Position numbers and translations under genes: made by a program | Notes under the pieces: model-generated | Seen by the model: the letters and a program-made list of their open reading frames with translations, nothing else | Database searches by the model: none | What the model was told of the DNA's origin: nothing | Shown here: positions 28,962 through 42,092 of the stretch, piece by piece | Layout of the letters: each line of letters begins with the position of its first letter | Position numbering within the stretch: the first letter of the stretch is position 1 | Origin: Margaritifera margaritifera | Taxonomy: Eukaryota > Mollusca > Bivalvia > Unionida > Margaritiferidae | NCBI GenBank assembly: GCA_029931535.1 | Contig: JAQPZY010001033.1 | Coordinates: 1-64,000, forward strand | Length of the DNA stretch: 64,000 nt | Direction of reading: 5' to 3'

Positions 28962-31900
28962 TCTACTTACGATAGTGCTTTTTCCCCTGGCATTATTGAC
29001 AACTTTAACCTGAAATGGGGGTAGAAAAAACTTCCGTTTCCGAGAGATTCTCGCTCTGTCCGCTGCTGAGAGGTGTGAAAGACGACGTACCTCACTTGGC
29101 TATGACAAAGGGTCAGGAGAAGAGAGTAGAAATTGGACTCTTTTTTTTTTTTTTTTTTTTTTAAAAACTCAGGATGATTCCTGTGCGCTGGCCCCTTGTT
29201 ACCTTAAGTCACAACCTGTTAGTACTTTTGGCTAGAATGGGAAATGTGTTCCAGGCTGAGCTCAGTATTACAGATAGATCCTAGTGTATCACATATAGGG
29301 GTGAAACGATTCATCGATATATCGAAGTATTGATACTTTTGCCATATCGATATACATATCGATACAAGAGATGAAGAATCGATACAAAACGATATCTATC
29401 CTATATAAGTTACTTTAATCTTCAGCAGTCATGAATAATTATTTGTCGTTTGCCTTCTTATTCTTTAAACTGAGAATCGATAATGTATCGTATCGTAGGC
29501 TGTGTATCGTTAATCGTATCGATACGCGGCACAGGTGTATCGTTTCACCCCTATCACATATGCTCTAGATGATGGAAGTTTATGTGTGATTTCTTTTCCA
29601 GGTGTGGTTAAAAGCATCACCAGGATGACATAGCCTTGCATGCAAAATATTGTCCAGATCAGATAAAAAAATTGGTCCGCACATTGGAAGTTTATGTTCG
29701 ACTCATTTCCAGATGTGGTAAAAAAGCATCATCCGGATGGTATAGCCTTTCATGCAAAATCTTGTCCGGATCAGATAAAGAAATTGATCCGCATATGGGA
29801 AGTTTACATTCGACATCTTTCCGGGTGTGGTAAAAAAGCATCGCCTTGATGATGTAGCCTTGCATGCAAAATATTGACCGGATCAGATAAAAAAATTAGT
29901 CCGCACATTGGAAGTTTACGTTCGATTTCTTTTCTTCATGTGGTAAAAAAGCATCGCCCGGATGATGTAGACTTGCATCCAAAATCTGGTCTGGATCAGG
30001 TAAAAAAATTGGTCCGCACATTAAAAAATTACATTCGATTTCTTTCCGGATGTGGTTAAAAAGCATCGCCCACATGATATAGCCTTGCATGCAAAATTTT
30101 GTCCGGATCGAATAAAAAAATTGGTCCGCACATAGGAAGTTTACATTCAATTTCTTTTCTAGATGTGGTTGAAAGCATCGCTTCAATGATGTATCCTTGC
30201 ATGCACAATTTTGTGTGGATCCGATTAAAAATATGGTCCGGATGATGGAAGTTTACATGCGAAATCTTTTTCAGATCTAGTTAAAAGCATCGCATTGGCA
30301 ATGAAGGCTTGTATGCAAAATCTTGTCCGAATCTTGTCCGAAATATGGCTCAGAAAATAGAAGATTACAAATAGGTCAGCTTCTTTAAGTGTCATGTATC
30401 AAACTCAAATACAACTACCCCACCCCCTCCCACGTAGAATGGAGCAGGAACATTTTGGGTGTGTCAGAACCGCTTTTTCTCCTCTACTTACGATAGTGCT
30501 TTTTCCCCTGGCATTATTGACAACTTTAACCTGAAATGGGGGTAGAAAAAACTTCCGTTTCCGAGAGATTCTCGCTCTGTCCGCTGCTGAGAGGTGTGAA
30601 AGACGACGTACCTCACTTGGCTATGACAAAGGGTCAGGCCGAAGAGAGTAGAAATTGGACTCTTTTTTTTTTTTTTTTTTTTTTTAAAAACTCAGGATGA
30701 TTCCTGTGCGCTGGCCCCTTGTTACCTTAAGTCACAACCTGTTAGTACTTTTGGCTAGAATGGGAAATGTGTTCCAGGCTGAGCTCAGTATTACAGATAG
30801 ATCCTAGTGTATCACATATAGGGGTGAAACGATTCATCGATATATCGAAGTATTGATACTTTTGCCATATCGATATACATATCGATACAAGAGATGAAGA
30901 ATCGATACAAAACGATATCTATCCTATATAAGTTACTTTAATCTTCAGCAGTCATGAATAATTATTTGTCGTTTGCCTTCTTATTCTTTAAACTGAGAAT
31001 CGATAATGTATCGTATCGTAGGCTGTGTATCGTTAATCGTATCGATACGCGGCACAGGTGTATCGTTTCACCCCTATCACATATGCTCTGGATGATGGAA
31101 GTTTATGTGTGATTTCTTTTCCAGGTGTGGTTAAAAGCATCACCAGGATGACATAGCCTTGCATGCAAAATATTGTCCAGATCAGATAAAAAAATTGGTC
31201 CGCACATTGGAAGTTTATGTTCGACTCATTTCCAGATGTGGTAAAAAAGCATCATCCGGATGGTATAGCCTTTCATGCAAAATCTTGTCCGGATCAGATA
31301 AAGAAATTGATCCGCATATGGGAAGTTTACATTCGACATCTTTCCGGGTGTGGTAAAAAAGCATCGCCTTGATGATGTAGCCTTGCATGCAAAATATTGA
31401 CCGGATCAGATAAAAAAATTAGTCCGCACATTGGAAGTTTACGTTCGATTTCTTTTCTTCATGTGGTAAAAAAGCATCGCCCGGATGATGTAGACTTGCA
31501 TCCAAAATCTGGTCTGGATCAGGTAAAAAAATTGGTCCGCACATTAAAAAATTACATTCGATTTCTTTCCGGATGTGGTTAAAAAGCATCGCCCACATGA
31601 TATAGCCTTGCATGCAAAATTTTGTCCGGATCGAATAAAAAAATTGGTCCGCACATAGGAAGTTTACATTCAATTTCTTTTCTAGATGTGGTTGAAAGCA
31701 TCGCTTCAATGATGTATCCTTGCATGCACAATTTTGTGTGGATCCGATTAAAAATATGGTCCGGATGATGGAAGTTTACATGCGAAATCTTTTTCAGATC
31801 TAGTTAAAAGCATCGCATTGGCAATGAAGGCTTGTATGCAAAATCTTGTCCGAATCTTGTCCGAAATATGGCTCAGAAAATAGAAGATTACAAATAGGTC

Positions 31901-34900
31901 AGCTTCTTTAAGTGTCATGTATCAAACTCAAATACAACTACCCCACCCCCTCCCACGTAGAATGGAGCAGGAACATTTTGGGTGTGTCAGAACCGCTTTT
32001 TCTCCTCTACTTACGATAGTGCTTTTTCCCCTGGCATTATTGACAACTTTAACCTGAAATGGGGGTAGAAAAAACTTCCGTTTCCGAGAGATTCTCGCTC
32101 TGTCCGCTGCTGAGAGGTGTGAAAGACGACGTACCTCACTTGGCTATGACAAAGGGTCAGGCCGAAGAGAGTAGAAATTGGACTCTTTTTTTTTTTTTTT
32201 TTTTTTTTTAAAAACTCAGGATGATTCCTGTGCGCTGGCCCCTTGTTACCTTAAGTCACAACCTGTTAGTACTTTTGGCTAGAATGGGAAATGTGTTCCA
32301 GGCTGAGCTCAGTATTACAGATAGATCCTAGTGTATCACATATAGGGGTGAAACGATTCATCGATATATCGAAGTATTGATACTTTTGCCATATCGATAT
32401 ACATATCGATACAAGAGATGAAGAATCGATACAAAACGATATCTATCCTATATAAGTTACTTTAATCTTCAGCAGTCATGAATAATTATTTGTCGTTTGC
32501 CTTCTTATTCTTTAAACTGAGAATCGATAATGTATCGTATCGTAGGCTGTGTATCGTTAATCGTATCGATACGCGGCACAGGTGTATCGTTTCACCCCTA
32601 TCACATATGCTCTGGATGATGGAAGTTTATGTGTGATTTCTTTTCCAGGTGTGGTTAAAAGCATCACCAGGATGACATAGCCTTGCATGCAAAATATTGT
32701 CCAGATCAGATAAAAAAATTGGTCCGCACATTGGAAGTTTATGTTCGACTCATTTCCAGATGTGGTAAAAAAGCATCATCCGGATGGTATAGCCTTTCAT
32801 GCAAAATCTTGTCCGGATCAGATAAAGAAATTGATCCGCATATGGGAAGTTTACATTCGACATCTTTCCGGGTGTGGTAAAAAAGCATCGCCTTGATGAT
32901 GTAGCCTTGCATGCAAAATATTGACCGGATCAGATAAAAAAATTAGTCCGCACATTGGAAGTTTACGTTCGATTTCTTTTCTTCATGTGGTAAAAAAGCA
33001 TCGCCCGGATGATGTAGACTTGCATCCAAAATCTGGTCTGGATCAGGTAAAAAAATTGGTCCGCACATTAAAAAATTACATTCGATTTCTTTCCGGATGT
33101 GGTTAAAAAGCATCGCCCGCATGATATAGCCTTGCATGCAAAATTTTGTCCGGATCGAATAAAAAAATTGGTCCGCACATAGGAAGTTTACATTCAATTT
33201 CTTTTCTAGATGTGGTTGAAAGCATCGCTTCAATGATGTATCCTTGCATGCACAATTTTGTGTGGATCCGATTAAAAATATGGTCCGGATGATGGAAGTT
33301 TACATGCGAAATCTTTTTCAGATCTAGTTAAAAGCATCGCATTGGCAATGAAGGCTTGTATGCAAAATCTTGTCCGAATCTTGTCCGAAATATGGCTCAG
33401 AAAATAGAAGATTACAAATAGGTCAGCTTCTTTAAGTGTCATGTATCAAACTCAAATACAACTACCCCACCCCCTCCCACGTAGAATGGAGCAGGAACAT
33501 TTTGGGTGTGTCAGAACCGCTTTTTCTCCTCTACTTACGATAGTGCTTTTTCCCCTGGCATTATTGACAACTTTAACCTGAAATGGGGGTAGAAAAAACT
33601 TCCGTTTCCGAGAGATTCTCGCTCTGTCCGCTGCTGAGAGGTGTGAAAGACGACGTACCTCACTTGGCTATGACAAAGGGTCAGGCCGAAGAGAGTAGAA
33701 ATTGGACTCTTTTTTTTTTTTTTTTTTTTTTTAAAAACTCAGGATGATTCCTGTGCGCTGGCCCCTTGTTACCTTAAGTCACAACCTGTTAGTACTTTTG
33801 GCTAGAATGGGAAATGTGTTCCAGGCTGAGCTCAGTATTACAGATAGATCCTAGTGTATCACATATAGGGGTGAAACGATTCATCGATATATCGAAGTAT
33901 TGATACTTTTGCCATATCGATATACATATCGATACAAGAGATGAAGAATCGATACAAAACGATATCTATCCTATATAAGTTACTTTAATCTTCAGCAGTC
34001 ATGAATAATTATTTGTCGTTTGCCTTCTTATTCTTTAAACTGAGAATCGATAATGTATCGTATCGTAGGCTGTGTATCGTTAATCGTATCGATACGCGGC
34101 ACAGGTGTATCGTTTCACCCCTATCACATATGCTCTGGATGATGGAAGTTTATGTGTGATTTCTTTTCCAGGTGTGGTTAAAAGCATCACCAGGATGACA
34201 TAGCCTTGCATGCAAAATATTGTCCAGATCAGATAAAAAAATTGGTCCGCACATTGGAAGTTTATGTTCGACTCATTTCCAGATGTGGTAAAAAAGCATC
34301 ATCCGGATGGTATAGCCTTTCATGCAAAATCTTGTCCGGATCAGATAAAGAAATTGATCCGCATATGGGAAGTTTACATTCGACATCTTTCCGGGTGTGG
34401 TAAAAAAGCATCGCCTTGATGATGTAGCCTTGCATGCAAAATATTGACCGGATCAGATAAAAAAATTAGTCCGCACATTGGAAGTTTACGTTCGATTTCT
34501 TTTCTTCATGTGGTAAAAAAGCATCGCCCGGATGATGTAGACTTGCATCCAAAATCTGGTCTGGATCAGGTAAAAAAATTGGTCCGCACATTAAAAAATT
34601 ACATTCGATTTCTTTCCGGATGTGGTTAAAAAGCATCGCCCGCATGATATAGCCTTGCATGCAAAATTTTGTCCGGATCGAATAAAAAAATTGGTCCGCA
34701 CATAGGAAGTTTACATTCAATTTCTTTTCTAGATGTGGTTGAAAGCATCGCTTCAATGATGTATCCTTGCATGCACAATTTTGTGTGGATCCGATTAAAA
34801 ATATGGTCCGGATGATGGAAGTTTACATGCGAAATCTTTTTCAGATCTAGTTAAAAGCATCGCATTGGCAATGAAGGCTTGTATGCAAAATCTTGTCCGA

Positions 34901-36575
34901 ATCTTGTCCGAAATATGGCTCAGAAAATAGAAGATTACAAATAGGTCAGCTTCTTTAAGTGTCATGTATCAAACTCAAATACAACTACCCCACCCCCTCC
35001 CACGTAGAATGGAGCAGGAACATTTTGGGTGTGTCAGAACCGCTTTTTCTCCTCTACTTACGATAGTGCTTTTTCCCCTGGCATTATTGACAACTTTAAC
35101 CTGAAATGGGGGTAGAAAAAACTTCCGTTTCCGAGAGATTCTCGCTCTGTCCGCTGCTGAGAGGTGTGAAAGACGACGTACCTCACTTGGCTATGACAAA
35201 GGGTCAGGCCGAAGAGAGTAGAAATTGGACTCTTTTTTTTTTTTTTTTTTTTTTAAAAAACTCAGGATGATTCCTGTGCGCTGGCCCCTTGTTACCTTAA
35301 GTCACAACCTGTTAGTACTTTTGGCTAGAATGGGAAATGTGTTCCAGGCTGAGCTCAGTATTACAGATAGATCCTAGTGTATCACATATAGGGGTGAAAC
35401 GATTCATCGATATATCGAAGTATTGATACTTTTGCCATATCGATATACATATCGATACAAGAGATGAAGAATCGATACAAAACGATATCTATCCTATATA
35501 AGTTACTTTAATCTTCAGCAGTCATGAATAATTATTTGTCGTTTGCCTTCTTATTCTTTAAACTGAGAATCGATAATGTATCGTATCGTAGGCTGTGTAT
35601 CGTTAATCGTATCGATACGCGGCACAGGTGTATGGTTTCACCCCTATCACATATGCTCTGGATGATGGAAGTTTATGTGTGATTTCTTTTCCAGGTGTGG
35701 TTAAAAGCATCACCAGGATGACATAGCCTTGCATGCAAAATATTGTCCAGATCAGATAAAAAAATTGGTCCGCACATTGGAAGTTTATGTTCGACTCATT
35801 TCCAGATGTGGTAAAAAAGCATCATCCGGATGGTATAGCCTTTCATGCAAAATCTTGTCCGGATCAGATAAAGAAATTGATCCGCATATGGGAAGTTTAC
35901 ATTCGACATCTTTCCGGGTGTGGTAAAAAAGCATCGCCTTGATGATGTAGCCTTGCATGCAAAATATTGACCGGATCAGATAAAAAAATTAGTCCGCACA
36001 TTGGAAGTTTACGTTCGATTTCTTTTCTTCATGTGGTAAAAAAGCATCGCCCGGATGATGTAGACTTGCATCCAAAATCTGGTCTGGATCAGGTAAAAAA
36101 ATTGGTCCGCACATTAAAAAATTACATTCGATTTCTTTCCGGATGTGGTTAAAAAGCATCGCCCGCATGATATAGCCTTGCATGCAAAATTTTGTCCGGA
36201 TCGAATAAAAAAATTGGTCCGCACATAGGAAGTTTACATTCGATTTCTTTTCTAGATGTGGTTGAAAGCATCGCTTCAATGATGTATCCTTGCATGCACA
36301 ATTTTGTGTGGATCCGATTAAAAATATGGTCCGGATGATGGAAGTTTACATGCGAAATCTTTTTCAGATCTAGTTAAAAGCATCGCATTGGCAATGAAGG
36401 CTTGTATGCAAAATCTTGTCCGAATCTTGTCCGAAATATGGCTCAGAAAATAGAAGATTACAAATAGGTCAGCTTCTTTAAGTGTCATGTATCAAACTCA
36501 AATACAACTACCCCACCCCCTCCCACGTAGAATGGAGCAGGAACATTTTGGGTGTGTCAGAACCGCTTTTTCTCC

Positions 36576-38275
36576 TCTACTTACGATAGTGCTTTTTCCC
36601 CTGGCATTATTGACAACTTTAACCTGAAATGGGGGTAGAAAAAACTTCCGTTTCCGAGAGATTCTCGCTCTGTCCGCTGCTGAGAGGTGTGAAAGACGAC
36701 GTACCTCACTTGGCTATGACAAAGGGTCAGGCCGAAGAGAGTAGAAATTGGACTCTTTTTTTTTTTTTTTTTTTTTAAAAATCAGGATGATTCCTGTGCG
36801 CTGGTCCCTTGTTACCTTAAGTCACAACCTGTTAGTACTTTTGGCTAGAATGGGAAATGTGTTCCAGGCTGAGCTCAGTATTACAGATAGATCCTAGTGT
36901 ATCACATATAGGGGTGAAACGATTCATCGATATATCGAAGTATTGATACTTTTGCCATATCGATATACATATCGATACAAGAGATGAAGAATCGATACAA
37001 AACGATATCTATCCTATATAAGTTACTTTAATCTTCAGCAGTCATGAATAATTATTTGTCGTTTGCCTTCTTATTCTTTAAACTGAGAATCGATAATGTA
37101 TCGTATCGTAGGCTGTGTATCGTTAATCGTATCGATACGCGGCACAGGTGTATGGTTTCACCCCTATCACATATGCTCTGGATGATGGAAGTTTATGTGT
37201 GATTTCTTTTCCAGGTGTGGTTAAAAGCATCACCAGGATGACATAGCCTAGCTTGCAAAATATTGTCCAGATCAGATAAAAAAAATTGGTCTGCACATTG
37301 GAAGTTTATGTTCGACTCATTTCCAGATGTGGTAAAAAAGCATCATCCGGATGGTATAGCCTTTCATGCAAAATCTTGTCCGGATCAGATAAAGAAATTG
37401 ATCCGCATATGGGAAGTTTACATTTGACATCTTTCCGGGTGTGGTAAAAAAGCATCGCCTTGATGATGTAGCCTTGCATGCAAAATATTGACCGGATCAG
37501 ATAAAAAAATTAGTCCGCACATTGGAAGTTTACGTTCGATTTCTTTTCTGGATGTGGTAAAAAAGCATCGCCCGGATGATGTAGACTTGCATCCAAAATC
37601 TGGTCTGGATCAGGTAAAAAAATTGGTTCGCACATTAAAAAATTACATTCGATTTCTTTCCGGATGTGGTTAAAAAGCATCGCCCGCATGATATAGCCTT
37701 GCATGCAAAATTTTGTCCGGATCGAATAAAAAAATTGGTCTGCACATAGGAAGTTTACATTCAATTTCTTTTCTAGATGTGGTTGAAAGCATCGCTTCAA
37801 TGATGTATCCTTGCATGCACAATTTTGTGTGGATCCGATTAAAAATATGGTCCGGATGATGGAAGTTTACATGCGAAATCTTTTTCAGATCTAGTTAAAA
37901 GCATCGCATTGGCAATGAAGGCTTGTATGCAAAATCTTGTCCGAATCTTGTCCGAAATATGGCTCAGAAAATAGAAGATTACAAATAGGTCAGCTTCTTT
38001 AAGTGTCATGTATCAAACTCAAATACAACTACCCCACCCCCCTCCCACGTAGAATGGAGCAGGAACATTTTGGGTGTGTCAGAACCGCTTTTTCTCCTCT
38101 ACTTACGATAGTGCTTTTTCCCCTGGCATTATTGACAACTTTAACCTGAAATGGGGGTAGAAAAAACTTCCGTTTCCGAGATATTCTCGCTCTGTCCGCT
38201 GCTGAGAGGTGTGAAAGACGACGTACCTCACTTGGCTATCACAAAGGGTCAGGCCGAAGAGAGTAGAAATTGGAC

Positions 38276-38307
<32 letters not shown>

Positions 38308-39802
38308 CTCAGGATGATTCCTGTGCGCTGGCCCCTTGTTACCTTAAGTCACAACCTGTTAGTACTTTTGGCTAGAATGGGAAATGTGTTCCAGGCTGAG
38401 CTCAGTATTACAGATAGATCCTAGTGTATCACATATAGGGGTGAAACGATTCATCGATATATCGAAGTATTGATACTTTTGCCATATCGATATACATATC
38501 GATACAAGAGATGAAGAATCGATACAAAACGATATCTATCCTATATAAGTTACTTTAATCTTCAGCAGTCATGAATAATTATTTGTCGTTTGCCTTCTTA
38601 TTCTTTAAACTGAGAATCGATAATGTATCGTATCGTAGGCTGTGTATCGTTAATCGTATCGATACGCGGCACAGGTGTATGGTTTCACCCCTATCACATA
38701 TGCTCTGGATGATGGAAGTTTATGTGTGATTTCTTTTCCAGGTGTGGTTAAAAGCATCACCAGGATGACATAGCCTAGCTTGCAAAATATTGTCCAGATC
38801 AGATAACAAAATTGGTCTGCACATTGGAAGTTTATGTTCGACTCATTTCCAGATGTGGTAAAAAAGCATCATCCGGATGGTATAGCCTTTCATGCAAAAT
38901 CTTGTCCGGATCAGATAAAGAAATTGATCCGCGTATGCGAAGTTTACATTCGACATCTTTCCGGGTGTGGTAAAAAAGCATCGCCTTGATGATGTAGCCT
39001 TGCATGCAAAATATTGACCGGATCAGATAAAAAAATTAGTCCGCACATTGGAAGTTTACGTTCGATTTCTTTTCTGGATGTGGTAAAGTTGCATCGCCCA
39101 GATGATGTTGACTTGCATCCAAAATCTGGTCTGGATCAAGTAAAAAAATTGGTCTGCACATTAAAAAATTACATTCGATTTCTTTCCGGATGTGGTTAAA
39201 AAGCATCGCCCGCATAATATAGCCTTGCATGCAAAATTTTGTCCGGATCGAATAAAAAAATGTGTCTGCACATAGGAAGTATACATTCGATTTCTTTTCT
39301 AGATGTGGTTGAAAGCATCGCTTCAATGATGTATCCTTGCATGCACAATTTTGTGTGGATCCGATTAAAAATATGGTCCGGATGATGGAAGTTTACATGC
39401 GAAATCTTTTTCAGATCTAGTTAAAAGCATCGCATTGGCAATGAAGGCTTGTATGCAAAATCTTGTCCGAATCTTGTCCGAAATATGGCTCAGAAAATAG
39501 AAGATTACAAATAGGTCAGCTTCTTTAAGTGTCATGTATCAAACTCAAATACAACTACCCCACCCCCTCCCACGTAGAATGGAGCAGGAACATTTTGGGT
39601 TTGTCAGAACCGCTTTTTCTCCTCTACTTACGATAGTGCTTTTTCCCCTGGCATTATTGACAACTTTAACCTGAAATGGGGGTAGAAAAAACTTCCGTTT
39701 CCGAGAGATTCTCGCTCTGTCCACTGCTGAGAGGTGTGAAAGACGACGTACCTCACTTGGCTATGACAAAGGGTCAGGCCGAAGAGAGTAGAAATTGGAC
39801 TC

Positions 39803-39835
<33 letters not shown>

Positions 39836-41317
39836 GATTCTTGTGCGCTGGCCCCTTGTTACCTTAAGTCACAACCTGTTAGTACTTTTGGCTAGAATGG
39901 GAAATGTGTTCCAGGCTGAGCTCAGTATTACAGATAGATCCTAGTGTATCACATATAGGGGTGAAACGATTCATCGATATATCGAAGTATTGATACTTTT
40001 GCCATATCGATATACATATCGATACAAGAGATGAAGAATCGATACAAAACGATATCTATCCTATATAAGTTACTTTAATCTTCAGCAGTCATGAATAATT
40101 ATTTGTCGTTTGCCTTCTTATTCTTTAAACAGAATCGATAATGTATCGTATCGTAGGCTGTGTATCGTTAATCGTATCGATACGCGGCACAGGTGTATGG
40201 TTTCACCCCTATCACATATGCTCCGGATGATGGAAGTTTATGTGTGATTTCTTTTCCCGGTGTGGTTAAAAGCATCACCAGGATGACATAGCCTTGCATG
40301 CAAAATATTGTCCAGATCAGATAAAAAAATTGCTCCGCACATTGGAAGTTTATGTTCGACTCATTTCCAGATGTGGTAAAAAAGCATCATCTGGATGGTA
40401 TAGCCTTTCATGCAAAATCTTGTCCGGATCAGATAAAGAAATTGATCCACATATGGGAAGTTTACATTCGACATCTTTCCGGGTGTGGTCAAAAAGCATT
40501 GCCTTGATGATGTAGCCTTGCATGCAAAATATTGACCAGATCAGATAAAAAAATTAGTCCGCACATTGGAAGTTTACGTTCGATTTCTTTTCTGGATGTG
40601 GTAAAATTGCATCGCCCAGATGATGTTGACTTGCATCCAAAATCTGGTCTGGATCAGGTAAAAAAATTGGTCTGGACATTAAAAAATTACATTCGATTTC
40701 TTTCCGGATGTGGTTAAAAAGCATCGCCCAGATGATATAGCCTTGCATGCAAAATTTTGTCCGGATCGAATAAAAAAATTGGTCCGCACATAAGAAGTTT
40801 ACATTCGATTTCTTTTCTAGATGTGGTTGAAAGCATCGCTTCAATGATGTATCCTTGCATGCACAATTTTGTGTGGATCCGATTAAAAATATGGTCTGGA
40901 TGATGGAAGTTTACATGCGAAATCTTTTTCAGATCTAGTTAAAAGCATCGCATTGGCAATGAAGGCTTGTATGCAAAATCTTGTCCGAATCTTGTCCGAA
41001 ATATGGCTCAGAAAATAGAAGATTACAAATAGGTCAGCTTCTTTAAGTGTCATGTATCAAACTCAAATACAACTACCCCACCCCCTCCGACATAGAATGG
41101 AGCAAGAACATTTTGGGTGTGTCAGAACTGCTTTTTCTCCTCTACTTACGATAGTGCTTTTTCCCCTGGCATTATTGACAACTTTAACCTGAAATGGGGG
41201 TAGAAAAAACTTCCGTTTCTGAGAGATTCTTGCTCTGTCCACTGCTGAGAGGTGTGAAAGACGACGTACCTCACTTGGCTATGACAAAGGGTCAGGCCGA
41301 AGAGAGTAGAAATTGGA

Positions 41318-41357
<40 letters not shown>

Positions 41358-41708
41358 GATTCTTGTGCGCTGGCCCCTTGTTACCTTAAGTCACAACCTG
41401 TTAGTACTTTTGGCTAGAATGGGAAATGTGTTCCAGGCTAAGCTCAGTATTACAGATAGATCCTAGTGTATCACATATAGGGGTGAAACGATTCATCGAT
41501 ATATCGAAGTATTGATACTTTTGCCATATTGATATACATATCGATACAAGAGATGAAGAATCGATACAAAACAATATCTATCCTATATAAGTTACTTTAA
41601 TCTTCAGCAGTCATGAATAATTATTTGTCGTTTGCCTTCTTATTCTTTAAACTGAGAATCGATAATGTATCGTATCATACGCTGTGTATCGTTAATCGTA
41701 TCGATACG
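36576..41708. repeat. Diverged right edge of the array (copies 25-28)
   Basis: Substitutions become visibly more frequent here. Examples are CTAGCTTGC for TTGCATGC near 37250 and 38775, AAAGTTGC and AAAATTGC for AAAAAAGC near 39087 and 40605, GGTCTGCAC for GGTCCGCAC, and a 3-bp deletion near 40131. Reduced homogenisation at array margins is a known behaviour of tandem repeats evolving by unequal exchange. Confidence 0.85.
41141..41708. repeat. Truncated last satellite copy; array terminus inside the MITE
   Basis: The 28th unit follows the consensus for 568 bp and then stops within its MITE. The last shared bases are the perfect 12-bp palindrome CGTATCGATACG; the consensus continues CGGCACAGG but the window continues TGTTCCTTAG. 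Extra substitutions (for example ATCATACGCTG near 41674) show that this copy is older or less homogenised than the interior ones. Confidence 0.92.
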
Positions 41709-41905
41709 TGTTCCTTAGTCTTTGGGTTTTGGTCACTGATAGTTAATGGCTATTATTGCCACAAATAAATATCAAGTGACAAAAGTCAACTGCTGTGAAA
41801 AGTAGTATTGTTGAGCTCATTTCAGTGTGACTTCAGGTTGCCTCAAAGTAAAAATGTTATTATCATGGCCTTCTTAGGTCTCTTGCATTGATTATGAAAT
41901 ATTTG

Positions 41906-42092
41906 GTTTGGTTTGGTGTTTTATTGCAAAGCAACACAAGTAGGTTATTTAGTGCCAAGGCATTTGGAGTTAAGTGCCTTGCCTAAGGATATACCACAGG
42001 AGATAATATTGGCTGATAAGATAGTATGATTAGAAATGGCACCCTTTTGGTCACAAGTCTGGCACACTGAGCCACTGTGGCTACTTATTTAC
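41906..42092 (-). mobile_element. tRNA-derived SINE, minus strand
   Basis: Read on the minus strand, the element opens with GTGGCTCAGTGTGCCAGAC, which resembles a tRNA A-box region, followed by TTGTGACC. The middle contains CCTTAGGCAAGGCACTTAAC, a word that recurs in many invertebrate SINEs. The end has an AAACCAAACCAAA tail (TTTGGTTTGGTTTGG at about 41906 on the + strand). The B-box is decayed and no target-site duplication was identified. This is a SINE by structure; the family name is not assigned. Confidence 0.6.

Larger units (their letters stand above)
13732..30482. repeat. Homogenised variant block of the array (copies 10-20)
   Basis: Copies 10-20 have GTCAGGAGAAG just before the poly-T, where copies 1-9 and 21-28 have GTCAGGCCGAAG. 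Nested inside this block, copies 11-20 have GCTCTAG instead of GCTCTGG after the MITE, and copies 11-19 have GCAAATTCTTG instead of GCAAAATCTTG. The staggered limits place recombination or conversion endpoints inside copies 10 and 20. This is the pattern expected from local unequal exchange or gene conversion. Confidence 0.85.
1..41708. repeat. Tandem satellite array, ~1.52-kb unit, 27 full copies + 1 partial
   Basis: Head-to-tail units, counted here from the word TCTACTTACGATAG, start at 1, 1529, 3059, 4583, 6110, 7634, 9160, 10684, 12209, 13732, 15255, 16780, 18306, 19831, 21356, 22864, 24390, 25914, 27442, 28962, 30483, 32006, 33530, 35053, 36576, 38098, 39623 and 41141. Unit lengths run from 1508 to 1530 bp, and most of the length variation comes from a poly-T tract. 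Neighbouring units look nearly identical apart from a few diagnostic substitutions. The first base of the window is already inside a unit, so the array continues to the left. Every unit has the same internal order: unique part, poly-T, unique part, hAT-like MITE, 112-bp subrepeats, unique tail with a C-rich patch. Short open frames of 61-96 codons recur in every unit, but they arise from the 112-bp subrepeat and show no protein-like conservation. I read the array as non-coding satellite DNA. Confidence 0.98.

Noticed and set aside
683..41466. Dozens of recurring 61-96-codon open frames on both strands of the satellite
   Set aside because: They coincide with the 112-bp subrepeats or the poly-T region, overlap each other on opposite strands, and show no protein family similarity or start context. 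Repetition alone explains their conservation.
1..41708. CRISPR array or rDNA/histone cluster
   Set aside because: The unit is 1.5 kb without short repeat/spacer structure, and contains no rRNA, histone or other recognisable gene. The setting is eukaryotic.
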